A program made the translations under genes and the position numbers. Shown piece after piece: positions 28,496 to 37,390 of a stretch of DNA of 64,000 nucleotides. The stretch comes from Winogradskyella marincola (lineage in GTDB: Bacteria; Bacteroidota; Bacteroidia; Flavobacteriales; Flavobacteriaceae). Position 1 is the stretch's first letter. Every line of letters starts with the position of its first letter. A model generated the notes under the pieces. The model was not told the DNA's origin, did no database searches, and saw only the letters and a program-made list of their open reading frames with translations. The stretch spans positions 1 to 64,000 of the forward strand of contig NZ_JARSBN010000008.1 in assembly GCF_029624125.1 (NCBI RefSeq), given 5' to 3'.

Positions 28496-29171
28496 AAATA
28501 TAATAATTACAGGCACCAGTAGAGGAATAGGTTTTGAATTGGTGCATTTATTTGCCAATCAAGGGGATAATGTTTTAGCCTTATCCAGAAATGCTAAACC
28601 GGTGTCTAATCTTCAGTTTGATAATATTTCATCCTTTGCTTTTGATTTGTGCGAAAAAGATGATTATCAAAAGGTGATAGATTTTGTGAAAAATGAGTGG
28701 AAACATGTAGATGTTTTAATTAACAATGCTGGAGCTTTGCTTAATAAACCTTTTTCAGAAACTTCTTTTGAAGATTTTGAACACGTCTATAGAACTAACG
28801 TTTTTGGTGTTTCAGAAATGACTAGAGTCATTTTGCCATTTATGAAAAAAGACAGCCATGTTGTTACCATAAGTAGCATGGGAGGTATTCAAGGCAGCAT
28901 GAAATTTCCTGGACTAGCAGCATACAGCTCTAGCAAAGGAGCGGTAATTACATTAACCGAGTTACTTGCTGAAGAATATAAAGAAACAGGACCTCAATTC
29001 AATGTTTTGGCACTTGGCGCTGTACAAACAGAGATGTTAGAGGAAGCTTTTCCTGGCTATCAGGCACCAACTACAGCACAGCAAATGGCTGAGTATGTAT
29101 TCGATTTTTCTATTAATGGTAATAAATATTATAATGGAAAGGTGTTGCAGGTGTCTAATTCTACGCCTTAA
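28488..29171 (+). CDS. Short-chain dehydrogenase/reductase
   Basis: 227 residues. Rossmann motif TGTSRGIGFEL at 8-18, NNAG (about 80), catalytic Ser in TISSMGG and YSSSKGA (Tyr-x-x-x-Lys, about 145-149). Soluble NAD(P)H-dependent oxidoreductase; substrate unknown. Starts 8 nt inside the M28 peptidase gene. No terminator is visible in the 213-bp gap that follows, in which I could assign nothing. Confidence 0.9.
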   Translation: MSKNIIITGTSRGIGFELVHLFANQGDNVLALSRNAKPVSNLQFDNISSFAFDLCEKDDYQKVIDFVKNEWKHVDVLINNAGALLNKPFSETSFEDFEHVYRTNVFGVSEMTRVILPFMKKDSHVVTISSMGGIQGSMKFPGLAAYSSSKGAVITLTELLAEEYKETGPQFNVLALGAVQTEMLEEAFPGYQAPTTAQQMAEYVFDFSINGNKYYNGKVLQVSNSTP

Positions 29172-29384
29172 AAATTAATTATTAAAAAAGAGGTTAACAC
29201 AATATTATAGCTGTTTTTATTTTAGCAAAAGGTAGTGTTTATAGTTAATGCATTACTAATCAATACATCTTATTGTCTTCTTTTTGTTGTATGATTATCT
29301 TGTAATTCATAGAGCTTTTTAGAGCCCTTGAGCATATAGTAGTTTTTGGAAAACTAAGAGAAAACAGCAAAGTAGACAGAATAG

Positions 29385-29888
29385 TTAGTTTTTAGAAAAC
29401 TGAATTTTATTAGAGATTAAAGTTTTATCATCTACCTTAATCTGTTTTTTAGTTATGATCGCATTAATAGTATCCGTACTTTTAGTTTTATCGGATACCT
29501 TATCATAAGATAGCTTTATTTTCAGAACGCTATCATTTACAAATACAACATTGCCTATTTGTTTGATGTTTTTTATGATGAAAAAATCATCATTTTTAAA
29601 CTTGTTAATGGAATCGTTAGTGAAGTTTTTTAGCTGTTTTGATACTTCTTTATTAAATTCTGGGTGTTCGCTTTGCAAAGCTAATAAGTCGTAGAAGTCT
29701 TGTAATTTTTGGTTTACAAGCTGATTGCTAAACTCATATTCTGCATCTGCAGGAGCTTCATAAGCATCTACTTCTTCAGTTGCAATGATATCATAGCTTT
29801 CGCTTGTTGCTTTTTTTGTTTCCATGGCACAGCCAGCAAAAAGTATACTTGCTATAAATAATGTGATATGTTTTAGCTTTAAATTCAT
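29385..29888 (-). CDS. Small acidic lipoprotein of unknown function (vWA module)
   Basis: 167 residues from ATG 29888 (GTG at 29891 is also in frame and overlaps the upstream stop as TAGTG). Lipobox LFAGC after a hydrophobic signal, then an acidic stretch (ESYDIIATEEVDAYEA), a helical region and a short beta-rich C-terminus. Not recognised. The acidic start resembles the same region of the vWA lipoprotein encoded divergently (SDLYEIEAVELYE), which suggests related roles. Translationally coupled to the membrane protein upstream. Confidence 0.7.
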   Translation of the reverse strand: MNLKLKHITLFIASILFAGCAMETKKATSESYDIIATEEVDAYEAPADAEYEFSNQLVNQKLQDFYDLLALQSEHPEFNKEVSKQLKNFTNDSINKFKNDDFFIIKNIKQIGNVVFVNDSVLKIKLSYDKVSDKTKSTDTINAIITKKQIKVDDKTLISNKIQFSKN

Positions 29889-29890
29889 CA

Positions 29891-30790
29891 CTAATTAATT
29901 ATAAATTTTAGCTTAACAATCTTTCCATCAATTTCCTTTTTCTCTAAAATTTTCATCCCTTTTAAGCTTCGGGTTGGTATTGTTAATTTCTGAATAAACT
30001 CTTGTTTAGAATAAATTTCTACAAAATCACTTTCCTCAAAAAACTGGTATATTTCGGCATTATCGCTAAAAATAATATTTAGTTTCTCTCTGTGCTTTTT
30101 CCATTCTTTAATGTTTTTGTTGGTGTAGTAATTCAGCATTAGAGCATAGTCATCAGTCTTTAGTTTTATAATTTTGTTCTTACCAGAATTGTATTTTCTT
30201 ACAATAGTATCCGTTTTGTAATAAGGCGATTCAACAATAAATTTTATTTCTTTTTCATCAGTTTCGTAATTAAAACAACCCAAAGAATCTGTGTGTTGAT
30301 GTATTGGAGATTGTCCATTTTTTAAAACTTTAATATTTAAAATTGTACTTTTTATAGGTTCATTTTTTATCGAATCGTAAAAACAAAATTCATAATTGTA
30401 GCTAGTATTAATGATAGAAAAAGCAAGCAATGCACATGGAACTATTAAAAGTAACCACAGATACTTTGAGAAAGCTTTTTTATGAGTCTTAGTTTGCGTT
30501 GCGGTTTTATGATTTGCTTTAAAATCATTCCAGTTCTGATAGCCAACATAACAGCTAAGTAGGTTAAGCATATCAATTCTGGGTAATTTTTTGGCTTCAT
30601 TCTTTATATAGGTGTAAAACCATTTTTCGCTAACTCTAGCTTTTACTTTGCTAAATAAATCTTCCTGAAAAGCTACAATATCATCTCCTTTCCAGTCTTC
30701 AATTGTTTTAGAAGCACTATTGCTTTCTAAAAACTTTGAAGCGATAGCCAGTTTTAACTGAGAAAAAATATGTTGTTCTTCTAAATTCAA
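29891..30790 (-). CDS. Membrane protein with cytoplasmic helical domain and extracytoplasmic beta domain, unknown function
   Basis: 299 residues. The N-terminal cytoplasmic part (1-95) is helical and ends LPRIDMLNLLSCYVGYQNWNDF, a pattern I associate with Bacteroidota helix-turn-helix-like N-terminal domains. There is one membrane helix at 110-129 (YLWLLLIVPCALLAFSII). The C-terminal part looks like a carboxypeptidase-regulatory-like beta sandwich (GQSPIHQHTDSLGCFNYET) plus a SnoaL-like or unknown tail. The topology suits a transmembrane signal relay; that is inference. Shares one base with the lipoprotein gene downstream and is divergent from the vWA gene. Confidence 0.7.
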   Translation of the reverse strand: MNLEEQHIFSQLKLAIASKFLESNSASKTIEDWKGDDIVAFQEDLFSKVKARVSEKWFYTYIKNEAKKLPRIDMLNLLSCYVGYQNWNDFKANHKTATQTKTHKKAFSKYLWLLLIVPCALLAFSIINTSYNYEFCFYDSIKNEPIKSTILNIKVLKNGQSPIHQHTDSLGCFNYETDEKEIKFIVESPYYKTDTIVRKYNSGKNKIIKLKTDDYALMLNYYTNKNIKEWKKHREKLNIIFSDNAEIYQFFEESDFVEIYSKQEFIQKLTIPTRSLKGMKILEKKEIDGKIVKLKFIIN

Positions 30791-30827
30791 AATTAATTTA
30801 AGAGGTTAAAAACCAGTTGTATATAGG

Positions 30828-30844
30828 TTGTAAACTGTTTACAA
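30828..30844. promoter_or_regulatory. 17-bp perfect palindrome in the divergent vWA region (candidate operator)
   Basis: TTGTAAAC-T-GTTTACAA, centred in the 133-bp gap between the membrane-protein gene and the vWA gene. Two direct copies of CAAAAGATA follow at 30842-30850 and 30864-30872 (22 bp apart, two helical turns). Placement between divergent starts suggests a regulator site. Confidence 0.45.
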
Positions 30845-30887
30845 AAGATATACAAGCGTTTTTCAAAAGATAGGTGTTAATGAATTA

Positions 30888-30895
30888 TAGGTTTG
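30888..30895 (+). promoter_or_regulatory. -7 element TAGGTTTG of the vWA gene
   Basis: Perfect TAnnTTTG 28 nt before the ATG at 30924; -33 box not evident. Confidence 0.45.
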
Positions 30896-30923
30896 CTCTT
30901 ATAACGATTAAAAATATAAAATT

Positions 30924-32510
30924 ATGAAGGCAAAATCATCTAAATCTCTAATTAAATTATCAGTAGTATTGTCTATACTATTGTTAAGCAACGCATGCGA
31001 AGTACATTCTGGCAAAGCAAAAAGTGACCTATACGAAATTGAAGCAGTAGAATTATACGAAACTACAGATGAAGAAGTTGTTCTAGAACACAACACAGAA
31101 GAATACGATCGTATCTACGAAAACGACTTTAAAAATGCAATTCAGAATCCTTTATCAACATTTTCTATAGATGTAGATAATGCATCTTATAGTAATGTAA
31201 GACGTTTTTTATCTAACAATCAATTGCCACCAAAAGATGCTGTGAGGATAGAGGAGATGATAAATTATTTTAATTACGATTACCCACAACCCAAGGATGA
31301 GCATCCTTTTTCTTTTTCTAATGAAGTTGCAGATTGTCCGTGGAATACTAAGCATAAGTTAGTGCATATAGGATTGCAAGGAAAATCATTAGACTACAAC
31401 GATTTAAAATCAAGCAATTTGGTATTCTTAATAGATGCCTCTGGTTCTATGAGCGACAATAATAAATTGCCACTGCTAAAGAAAGCTTTAAAGTTGCTGA
31501 TTAATGAACTAAATGCTAACGATAGAATTGCTATTGTTGCGTATGCTGGTTCGGCAGGTGTTGTTCTGCCATCTACCAAAGTTTCTAGCAAAGAAGAAAT
31601 TATTGAAGCCTTGGATAGGATTGAGTCTGGAGGTTCTACAGCTGGTGGTCAAGGCATTCAGTTGGCTTATAAAATTGCAAAGGAGAATTTATTTGAAGAT
31701 GGAAATAACAGAGTCATCTTAGCAACAGATGGCGATTTTAATGTTGGCGTTTCGTCAAGTTCAGAATTGGTGAGATTGATAGAGGATAAGCGAAAAGAAG
31801 ATATTTTTTTAACGATATGTGGTTTCGGAATGGGAAATTATAAAGATGGTAGAATGGAGCAGATTAGCAATGCAGGAAACGGAAATTACTTTTACATAGA
31901 CAATATCAAAGAAGCCAAAAAAGTGTTTTCTACAGAGATGAGAGCCAATATGTTTACCATAGCTAAGGATGTAAAAATTCAGATTGAATTTAATCCTAAT
32001 CAAGTAAAAGCATATCGACTCATTGGTTACGAAAACAGAGTAATGAATAATGAAGATTTCAATGATGATAAAAAAGATGCAGGTGAGTTAGGTGCTGGTC
32101 ATACGGTTACAGCATTGTACGAAGTTGTGCCATTAAATTCAGATGAGTCTGTAAAGAAACATGATGATTTAAAATATCAAAAAAAACAAGTAACAAATGC
32201 TTCAAAGAAAGATGAAATGCTAACAATTAAATTCAGATATAAAAATCCGAAAGAAAATGAAAGTCTTTTAATAACAAAAACTATTACTGATGAAGGTTTG
32301 AAGCTAGAATCAACATCAGATAACTTTAGGTTTTCTTCAGCAGTTGCAGGTTTAGGTCTTTTATTAAGAGATTCAAAATATAAAGGAGATATGACGTATG
32401 AGCGTGCTAAAAAACTAGCAACCGGCTCAAAAGGAAAAGATGCAAACGGTTATAGAAGTGAATTTGTAAGCATGATAGAAACCGCAGAATTACTTTCAGA
32501 AAAATTGTAA
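30924..32510 (+). CDS. von Willebrand factor A-domain lipoprotein (YfbK type)
   Basis: 528 residues. Signal peptide with lipobox LLSNAC, an acidic stretch, an N-terminal YfbK-type segment (VRIEEMINYFNYDYPQP), then a vWA domain with MIDAS residues Asp171-x-Ser173-x-Ser175 (LIDASGSMSD), the conserved Thr in GGSTAGGQG and Asp in ATDGDFNVG. The C-terminal region (about 350-528) is the DUF3520-like part found in this family. The MIDAS is intact, so metal-dependent protein binding is likely. The role of the family is not established. Monocistronic with its own terminator. Confidence 0.9.
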   Translation: MKAKSSKSLIKLSVVLSILLLSNACEVHSGKAKSDLYEIEAVELYETTDEEVVLEHNTEEYDRIYENDFKNAIQNPLSTFSIDVDNASYSNVRRFLSNNQLPPKDAVRIEEMINYFNYDYPQPKDEHPFSFSNEVADCPWNTKHKLVHIGLQGKSLDYNDLKSSNLVFLIDASGSMSDNNKLPLLKKALKLLINELNANDRIAIVAYAGSAGVVLPSTKVSSKEEIIEALDRIESGGSTAGGQGIQLAYKIAKENLFEDGNNRVILATDGDFNVGVSSSSELVRLIEDKRKEDIFLTICGFGMGNYKDGRMEQISNAGNGNYFYIDNIKEAKKVFSTEMRANMFTIAKDVKIQIEFNPNQVKAYRLIGYENRVMNNEDFNDDKKDAGELGAGHTVTALYEVVPLNSDESVKKHDDLKYQKKQVTNASKKDEMLTIKFRYKNPKENESLLITKTITDEGLKLESTSDNFRFSSAVAGLGLLLRDSKYKGDMTYERAKKLATGSKGKDANGYRSEFVSMIETAELLSEKL

Positions 32511-32522
32511 GAATAAAATTAG

Positions 32523-32553
32523 AAAAGCACTTCTTAAAAAAGGAGTGCTTTTT
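32523..32553 (+). terminator. Terminator of the vWA gene
   Basis: AAAAGCACT / AGTGCTTTT hairpin followed by T residues, 13 nt after the stop. Confidence 0.8.
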
Positions 32554-32586
32554 GTTTTATTGATTTTATAAAAGCATTAAATCCAC

Positions 32587-32594
32587 TACTTTTG
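32587..32594 (+). promoter_or_regulatory. -7 element TACTTTTG immediately before the SprT-like gene
   Basis: Perfect TAnnTTTG whose last G is 6 nt from the ATG at 32600, so the mRNA would start at or next to the start codon. Confidence 0.5.
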
Positions 32595-32599
32595 TTTTA

Positions 32600-33199
32600 A
32601 TGCAAGATCAACTTTTAGAGTTTATTCCAGAGCAAGCACAAGCTCAGGTTAAAGCCTTATTGGCAAAGGATAATTTAGTCATTAAAGTAAAGCAAGAACG
32701 CAAGACCAAACATGGTGATTACAGACAGTTGCCTAATGGTATGCATCAGATTACTGTAAATGCAAATTTAAATGCCTATCGGTTTTTAATTACACTGATT
32801 CACGAAGTTGCTCATTTTGAAGCATTCGCTAAGTTTGGACGATTTATAAAGCCACATGGTAAAGAGTGGAAACTAACGTTTCAGCATTTAATGTTGCCAT
32901 TTTTAAGACCAGAAATATTCCCAATGGAGGTATTGCCTTTGTTGGCAAAGCACTTTAAAAATCCAAAAGCATCGAGTGATACAGACACGCAACTAGCTTT
33001 AGCTTTAAAGAAATTTGATGAAGATGATGATAAAACCTATGTTTTTGAAGTATCTTTAGGTAAAACTTTTAAACTCTATAATGGTAGAGTTTTTAAAAAA
33101 GGAAATACTAGAAGAAAACGAATAGAATGTGTTGAGGTAAAAACAGGTAAACTATATTTGTTTAACCCTAATGCTGAAGTAGAAATACTAGACAAATGA
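32600..33199 (+). CDS. SprT-like zinc metalloprotease-domain protein
   Basis: 199 residues. The HExxH zinc motif is LIHEVAHFEAF (His68, Glu69, His72), followed by PHGKEWKLTFQHLM, the usual SprT context. The C-terminal half resembles the zinc-ribbon-like part of SprT, but the Cys ligands are lacking (only one Cys, in KRIECVEV). Possibly a DNA-protein-crosslink or regulatory protease; activity not proven. Overlaps manC by 4 nt (ATGA), so the two are translationally coupled. Confidence 0.85.
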   Translation: MQDQLLEFIPEQAQAQVKALLAKDNLVIKVKQERKTKHGDYRQLPNGMHQITVNANLNAYRFLITLIHEVAHFEAFAKFGRFIKPHGKEWKLTFQHLMLPFLRPEIFPMEVLPLLAKHFKNPKASSDTDTQLALALKKFDEDDDKTYVFEVSLGKTFKLYNGRVFKKGNTRRKRIECVEVKTGKLYLFNPNAEVEILDK

Positions 33200-34278
33200 A
33201 AAACAAAAATTATTACGCCATTTTAATGGCAGGCGGAGTAGGCTCTCGATTTTGGCCAGTAAGTACACAAAACTTTCCAAAGCAATTTCACGATATGTTA
33301 GGAACAGGAGACACTTTAATCCAAAAAACCTTCAATCGCCTTGCTAAACTTATTCCCGAAGAAAATATTTTTATTCTTACTAATGAGCGTTATAATGATT
33401 TGGTTTTTGAACAATTACCAAGTGTTACAAAACGTCAGGTTGTATTAGAGCCAGCAATGCGAAACACAGCTCCTTGTATATTATATGCATCTCTAAAAAT
33501 TAAAAAAGAAAATGAAAATGCGGTAATGATTGTGGCACCAAGCGACCATTGGATAGAGGATGAAGATGCATTTTCAAACAATGTGCAAACAGCCTTTGAT
33601 TATTGTGAGTCAAACGATGCTTTAATGACTTTGGGTATTGCACCAACCTTCCCAAATACAGGTTATGGGTATATTGAGTATAATAAATCATCTGAAGATG
33701 ATATAAAACCTGTAAATCAGTTCAGAGAAAAACCAGATTACGAAACTGCTAAGTCTTTTTTAGCACAAGGTAATTTTCTTTGGAATGCAGGGATTTTTAT
33801 GTGGAGTGCAAAATCTGTAGTTGCTGCTTTTCAAAGAAATCAACCAGAATTATATCAACTTTTTGAAAGTGGTTATAACACATACAACACTGCATCAGAA
33901 GACGATTTTATAAGAGATAACTACCCAAAAGCAGAAAACATATCTGTAGATTATGCGCTTATGGAGAAAAGTGACAATGTCTATGTAATTCCAGCAACTT
34001 TCGATTGGAATGACCTAGGTACTTGGGGAAGTTTATATGATAAACTAGATAAAGATTCTAATGACAATGCTGTCGTAAACGCTAGAGTTTTAGCCGATGA
34101 TGCATCTGGAAATATGATTAGATCTAAAAAAGATAAAATCGTTGTTGTAGACGGATTAAAAGATTACATCATTGTAGATAAAGACGAAGTTTTGCTTATC
34201 TTTCCTAAAGCAAAAGAACAAGATATTAAAAAAGTACTCCAGAATGTAAAAGCTAATTTTGGAGAAGAATATGGTTAA
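33196..34278 (+). CDS. manC: Mannose-1-phosphate guanylyltransferase
   Basis: 360 residues, the single-domain form without the phosphomannose-isomerase tail. Makes GDP-mannose from Man-1-P and GTP for polysaccharide and glycoprotein synthesis. Signature loop AGGVGSRFWPVS at 12-23 with NFPKQF; VAPSDHWIED (metal Asp), GYGYIEYN, FREKPDYETAK, WNAGIFMW and DWNDLGTWGSLY are typical. Start overlaps the SprT-like gene; 3 nt before the DUF389 gene. Confidence 0.93.
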   Translation: MKNKNYYAILMAGGVGSRFWPVSTQNFPKQFHDMLGTGDTLIQKTFNRLAKLIPEENIFILTNERYNDLVFEQLPSVTKRQVVLEPAMRNTAPCILYASLKIKKENENAVMIVAPSDHWIEDEDAFSNNVQTAFDYCESNDALMTLGIAPTFPNTGYGYIEYNKSSEDDIKPVNQFREKPDYETAKSFLAQGNFLWNAGIFMWSAKSVVAAFQRNQPELYQLFESGYNTYNTASEDDFIRDNYPKAENISVDYALMEKSDNVYVIPATFDWNDLGTWGSLYDKLDKDSNDNAVVNARVLADDASGNMIRSKKDKIVVVDGLKDYIIVDKDEVLLIFPKAKEQDIKKVLQNVKANFGEEYG

Positions 34279-34281
34279 CAT

Positions 34282-35772
34282 ATGAGTAACGAAAATAAAT
34301 TCAATTTTTCTGAGGAAGAAAACTCGAGAGTAACAAACGAAATGAATAAAGAGGCTGCCGTTGAAGAAAAAAAGGAAGCCGTAAAGAAAGATGCGCAAGG
34401 TTTGTTTGCGAGTATCAAAAACTTTCTCAGTGAGCTTTTAGACTTTAGAGACGATACCGATAGAGACGCTACAATTGAAGCCATAAAGGCAGATATATCA
34501 TTCAAAGGTGCAACAGCCTGGATTTTGGTATGTTCTATAATGGTCGCTTCTGTAGGCTTGAATGCAGATTCTACAGCAGTAGTTATTGGTGCCATGTTAA
34601 TTTCACCATTAATGGGTCCAATTCTTGGTGTTGGTATGTCTATTGCTATTAATGATATAGACACGCTTAAAAAGTCATTAATAAATTTAGCCACCATGAT
34701 TGTGCTGAGTTTATTAACAGCTTGGTTGTTTTTTAAATTCTTTCCATTAAGTGAAGATACAAGTGAGTTACTTGGTCGTGTAAAACCAGATATTAGGGAC
34801 GTTCTTATTGCCTTTTTTGGTGGTTTAGCATTAATAATTGCAAGGACCAAAAAAGGAACCATTGCTTCAGTAATTTTTGGTGTAGCGATTGCAACAGCAT
34901 TAATGCCACCATTATGTACAGCAGGATATGGACTGGCAAAAGGCAACTGGCCTTATTTCTTAGGTGCTATGAATTTGTTTACAATCAATACTATATTCAT
35001 AGCCTTAGCAACATTTATAGTGCTTAAAGTGTTGCGTTTTCCAATGCTTAAATATGCAAATTCATTAAAGCGAAAGCGTATAGCAAGATTTGCTGCTTTA
35101 GTGGCTATTATTGTTATGATTTATCCAACAATAACATTCTTAAAAGTACTAAAACAAAGAGGGTACGATAACGATTATAGTAGGTATATAAAAAATGAAA
35201 TTGAAACTAATAACGAGCTTTGGTTTCAGAAAGGTATACCACATTATAACGATAAAAAAATTACACTTTATTTTAATGGTGAAATTTCTGAAGCAACAGA
35301 AACAGATCTTAAAAATGAACTAAAGCAATACGAAAACCTTAAGGATTTTAGTTTAGAAATTTTCGGAAATAAAAACCGTAGTTTCGATAAACTTTCTGAT
35401 GCTTATGATAGAGCCATTGATGAGCTAGATAAAAAAGACCTTATTATTTCAGGATTACAAAAACAAATTACAGAATTGCAAGGAACTGTTTCAGGTTTAA
35501 ATCAGCAGATTGAAGCTAAAAATACTTCTGGGGAAATTGCATTTTCTAGCTTAGCAAAAGATGCAAAAATTAGATTCTCTGACCTAGAGTATTTTGGTTA
35601 TGCTAAGATGTTAGAATCCAAAGACTTTATTAAGGTAGATACACTTTCTGTAGCAAACATAAAGTGGAAAGAATCACTTAACGATAGTTTGATTTTAGTA
35701 AAAGAAGGCGAGCTTTTAATCTGGTTAAAACAAGCTTTAAAAACAGATAAAGTAAGTATTAATAGAAACTAA
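34282..35772 (+). CDS. DUF389-family membrane protein
   Basis: 496 residues. A cytoplasmic N-terminal 75 residues precede about 6 membrane helices between 75 and 290 with the family signature VVIGAMLISPLMGPILGVGMS and GTIASVIFGVAIATALMPPLC. The C-terminal 200 residues are soluble: a small alpha/beta domain, then a coiled coil (IISGLQKQITELQGTVSGLN). Function of the family is unknown. It is third in the sprT-like/manC transcript, and its stop abuts (0 bp) the stop of the convergent ABC transporter gene. Confidence 0.88.
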   Translation: MSNENKFNFSEEENSRVTNEMNKEAAVEEKKEAVKKDAQGLFASIKNFLSELLDFRDDTDRDATIEAIKADISFKGATAWILVCSIMVASVGLNADSTAVVIGAMLISPLMGPILGVGMSIAINDIDTLKKSLINLATMIVLSLLTAWLFFKFFPLSEDTSELLGRVKPDIRDVLIAFFGGLALIIARTKKGTIASVIFGVAIATALMPPLCTAGYGLAKGNWPYFLGAMNLFTINTIFIALATFIVLKVLRFPMLKYANSLKRKRIARFAALVAIIVMIYPTITFLKVLKQRGYDNDYSRYIKNEIETNNELWFQKGIPHYNDKKITLYFNGEISEATETDLKNELKQYENLKDFSLEIFGNKNRSFDKLSDAYDRAIDELDKKDLIISGLQKQITELQGTVSGLNQQIEAKNTSGEIAFSSLAKDAKIRFSDLEYFGYAKMLESKDFIKVDTLSVANIKWKESLNDSLILVKEGELLIWLKQALKTDKVSINRN

Positions 35773-36540
35773 TTATTGGTTTTCTTCCAAGTACATTTTA
35801 CGTACTTTTTTAAATAATTCAGAAGAATAAACAAAACTGGTAACAGCCTCATTGTCTGTTCTAAAAATAGTGTCCTTAGAACCTTCCCATTCTTTGTGAC
35901 CATCTTTAAGAAAAACGATCTTTTCTCCAATCTCCATAACGGAGTTCATGTCGTGAGAATTGATAACTGTTGTTATTTGGTATTCGTCTGTAATTTCTTG
36001 AATAAGATTATCTATTACTATAGAAGTTCTTGGGTCTAACCCAGAGTTTGGCTCATCACAGAATAAATACTTTGGGTTATTTACAATTGCTCTGGCTATA
36101 GCAACACGTTTTTGCATACCACCAGAAGCTTCACTTGGCATCTTTTTATGAGCATCAGGTAGGTTAACACGTTTTAAAACAAAATCAGCTCTGTCTTCCA
36201 TTTCACTTTTACTCTGTTTAGTAAACATTTGTAACGGAAACATTACATTTTCCGCAATGGTCATAGAATCAAAAAGTGCACTACCTTGAAACACCATACC
36301 GATCTCAGAACGAAGCTCGGTTTTTTCATCTCTACTTAGCTTGCTGAAAATTTTACCATCATAAGCAATACTACCTTTTTCATAATCAAATAATCCAAGT
36401 AAACACTTTAAAAAAACAGTTTTTCCAGAGCCACTTTGACCTATAATAAGATTCGTTTTGCCTTTGTCAAAAGTAGTTGAGATACCTTTAAGAATATGAG
36501 CATCTCCAAACGATTTGTGTAAGTCCTTAACTTCGATCAT
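35773..36540 (-). CDS. ABC transporter ATP-binding protein, MlaF type
   Basis: 255 residues. Walker A IIGQSGSGKT at 32-41, signature EASGGMQKRVAIARA, Walker B YLFCDEPNSGLDP, and the H-loop VINSHDMNSV. In this family it energises lipid movement between membranes with an MlaE permease, encoded directly upstream (one-base overlap). No MlaD (MCE) gene follows here; it must lie elsewhere or be replaced. Confidence 0.92.
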   Translation of the reverse strand: MIEVKDLHKSFGDAHILKGISTTFDKGKTNLIIGQSGSGKTVFLKCLLGLFDYEKGSIAYDGKIFSKLSRDEKTELRSEIGMVFQGSALFDSMTIAENVMFPLQMFTKQSKSEMEDRADFVLKRVNLPDAHKKMPSEASGGMQKRVAIARAIVNNPKYLFCDEPNSGLDPRTSIVIDNLIQEITDEYQITTVINSHDMNSVMEIGEKIVFLKDGHKEWEGSKDTIFRTDNEAVTSFVYSSELFKKVRKMYLEENQ

Positions 36541-37277
36541 TAGCCTAATAATAAACTGGTTAATAAAAAGTTTAGTAAAATAATTACAACACTAGTCCAT
36601 ACAAAAGAGGTCGTGCTCGCTTTACCAACTTCTAGCGCTCCACCTTTCATAAAATAGCCGTAAAAAGATGGGATTGTAGCCAAAATAAATGCAAAAACCA
36701 TTGTTTTTATAAAGGCATATGCCATATGAAACGGTATAAAGTCATTTTGTATACCTACAACATAATCTTCTAATGTACCATAGCCTCCATAAACACAAGC
36801 TGCTAAACCTCCTAAAATACCTAAGAACATTGCAATAGAGATTACAAAAGGGTATAACGTTAGTGCAATAAATTTAGGGAAAACTAAATAATTAATAGCG
36901 TTAATTCCCATTACTTCTAAGGCGTCAATTTGCTCGGTAACACGCATGGTACCAATACTAGACGTAATAAAAGAACCTACTTTACCTGCCATAATTATAG
37001 AAATAAAAGTAGGAGCAAATTCAAGTATTATAGATTGTCTTGTTGCAAAACCAACAAGGTACTTTGGTATTAATGGGTTACTAATGTTTAGTGAGGTTTG
37101 TATAGCAACAACTCCACCCACAAAAAAACCAATAAACGCTACAATACCTAGCGAACCTATGATAAGGTCGTCAATGTCTTTAAGGATTAAAGTTTTTAAC
37201 ACAGACCATTTTGTAGGTCTGCGAAACATATCTTTAATCATTATAAAATAAGTGCCAATATTATGAAGGTACTTCAT
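36540..37277 (-). CDS. ABC transporter permease, MlaE type
   Basis: 245 residues, five to six membrane helices. MlaE-type features: FFVGGVVAIQTSLNI, the conserved stretch APTFISIIMAGKVGSFITSSIGTM with EQIDALEVMGINAINYLVFPK, and GGALEVGKASTTSFVWT at the end. Inner-membrane permease for phospholipid transport. Overlaps the ATPase gene by one base. A weak -7 box (TACTTTAG, 37305-37298, minus) precedes it. Confidence 0.93.
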   Translation of the reverse strand: MKYLHNIGTYFIMIKDMFRRPTKWSVLKTLILKDIDDLIIGSLGIVAFIGFFVGGVVAIQTSLNISNPLIPKYLVGFATRQSIILEFAPTFISIIMAGKVGSFITSSIGTMRVTEQIDALEVMGINAINYLVFPKFIALTLYPFVISIAMFLGILGGLAACVYGGYGTLEDYVVGIQNDFIPFHMAYAFIKTMVFAFILATIPSFYGYFMKGGALEVGKASTTSFVWTSVVIILLNFLLTSLLLG

Positions 37278-37356
37278 GTAAGAATTTCTTAGTGCTAAAG
37301 TATGAAAAAAGATGAGTTTATTAATGTTAATTTAAATTAAGATGTCTTAAAAACTG

Positions 37357-37364
37357 TATTTTTG
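37357..37364 (+). promoter_or_regulatory. -7 element TATTTTTG upstream of the PafA-type phosphatase
   Basis: Perfect TAnnTTTG; 27 nt to the preferred ATG (37391). Confidence 0.5.
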
Positions 37365-37390
37365 AAGTTCAAAAAATGCACTTTTTAATT

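Noticed and set aside
34275..34946. Minus-strand frame of 223 residues opposite the DUF389 gene
   Set aside because: Antisense shadow of a strongly conserved membrane protein; Ile/Ser/Thr-rich translation with no family features.
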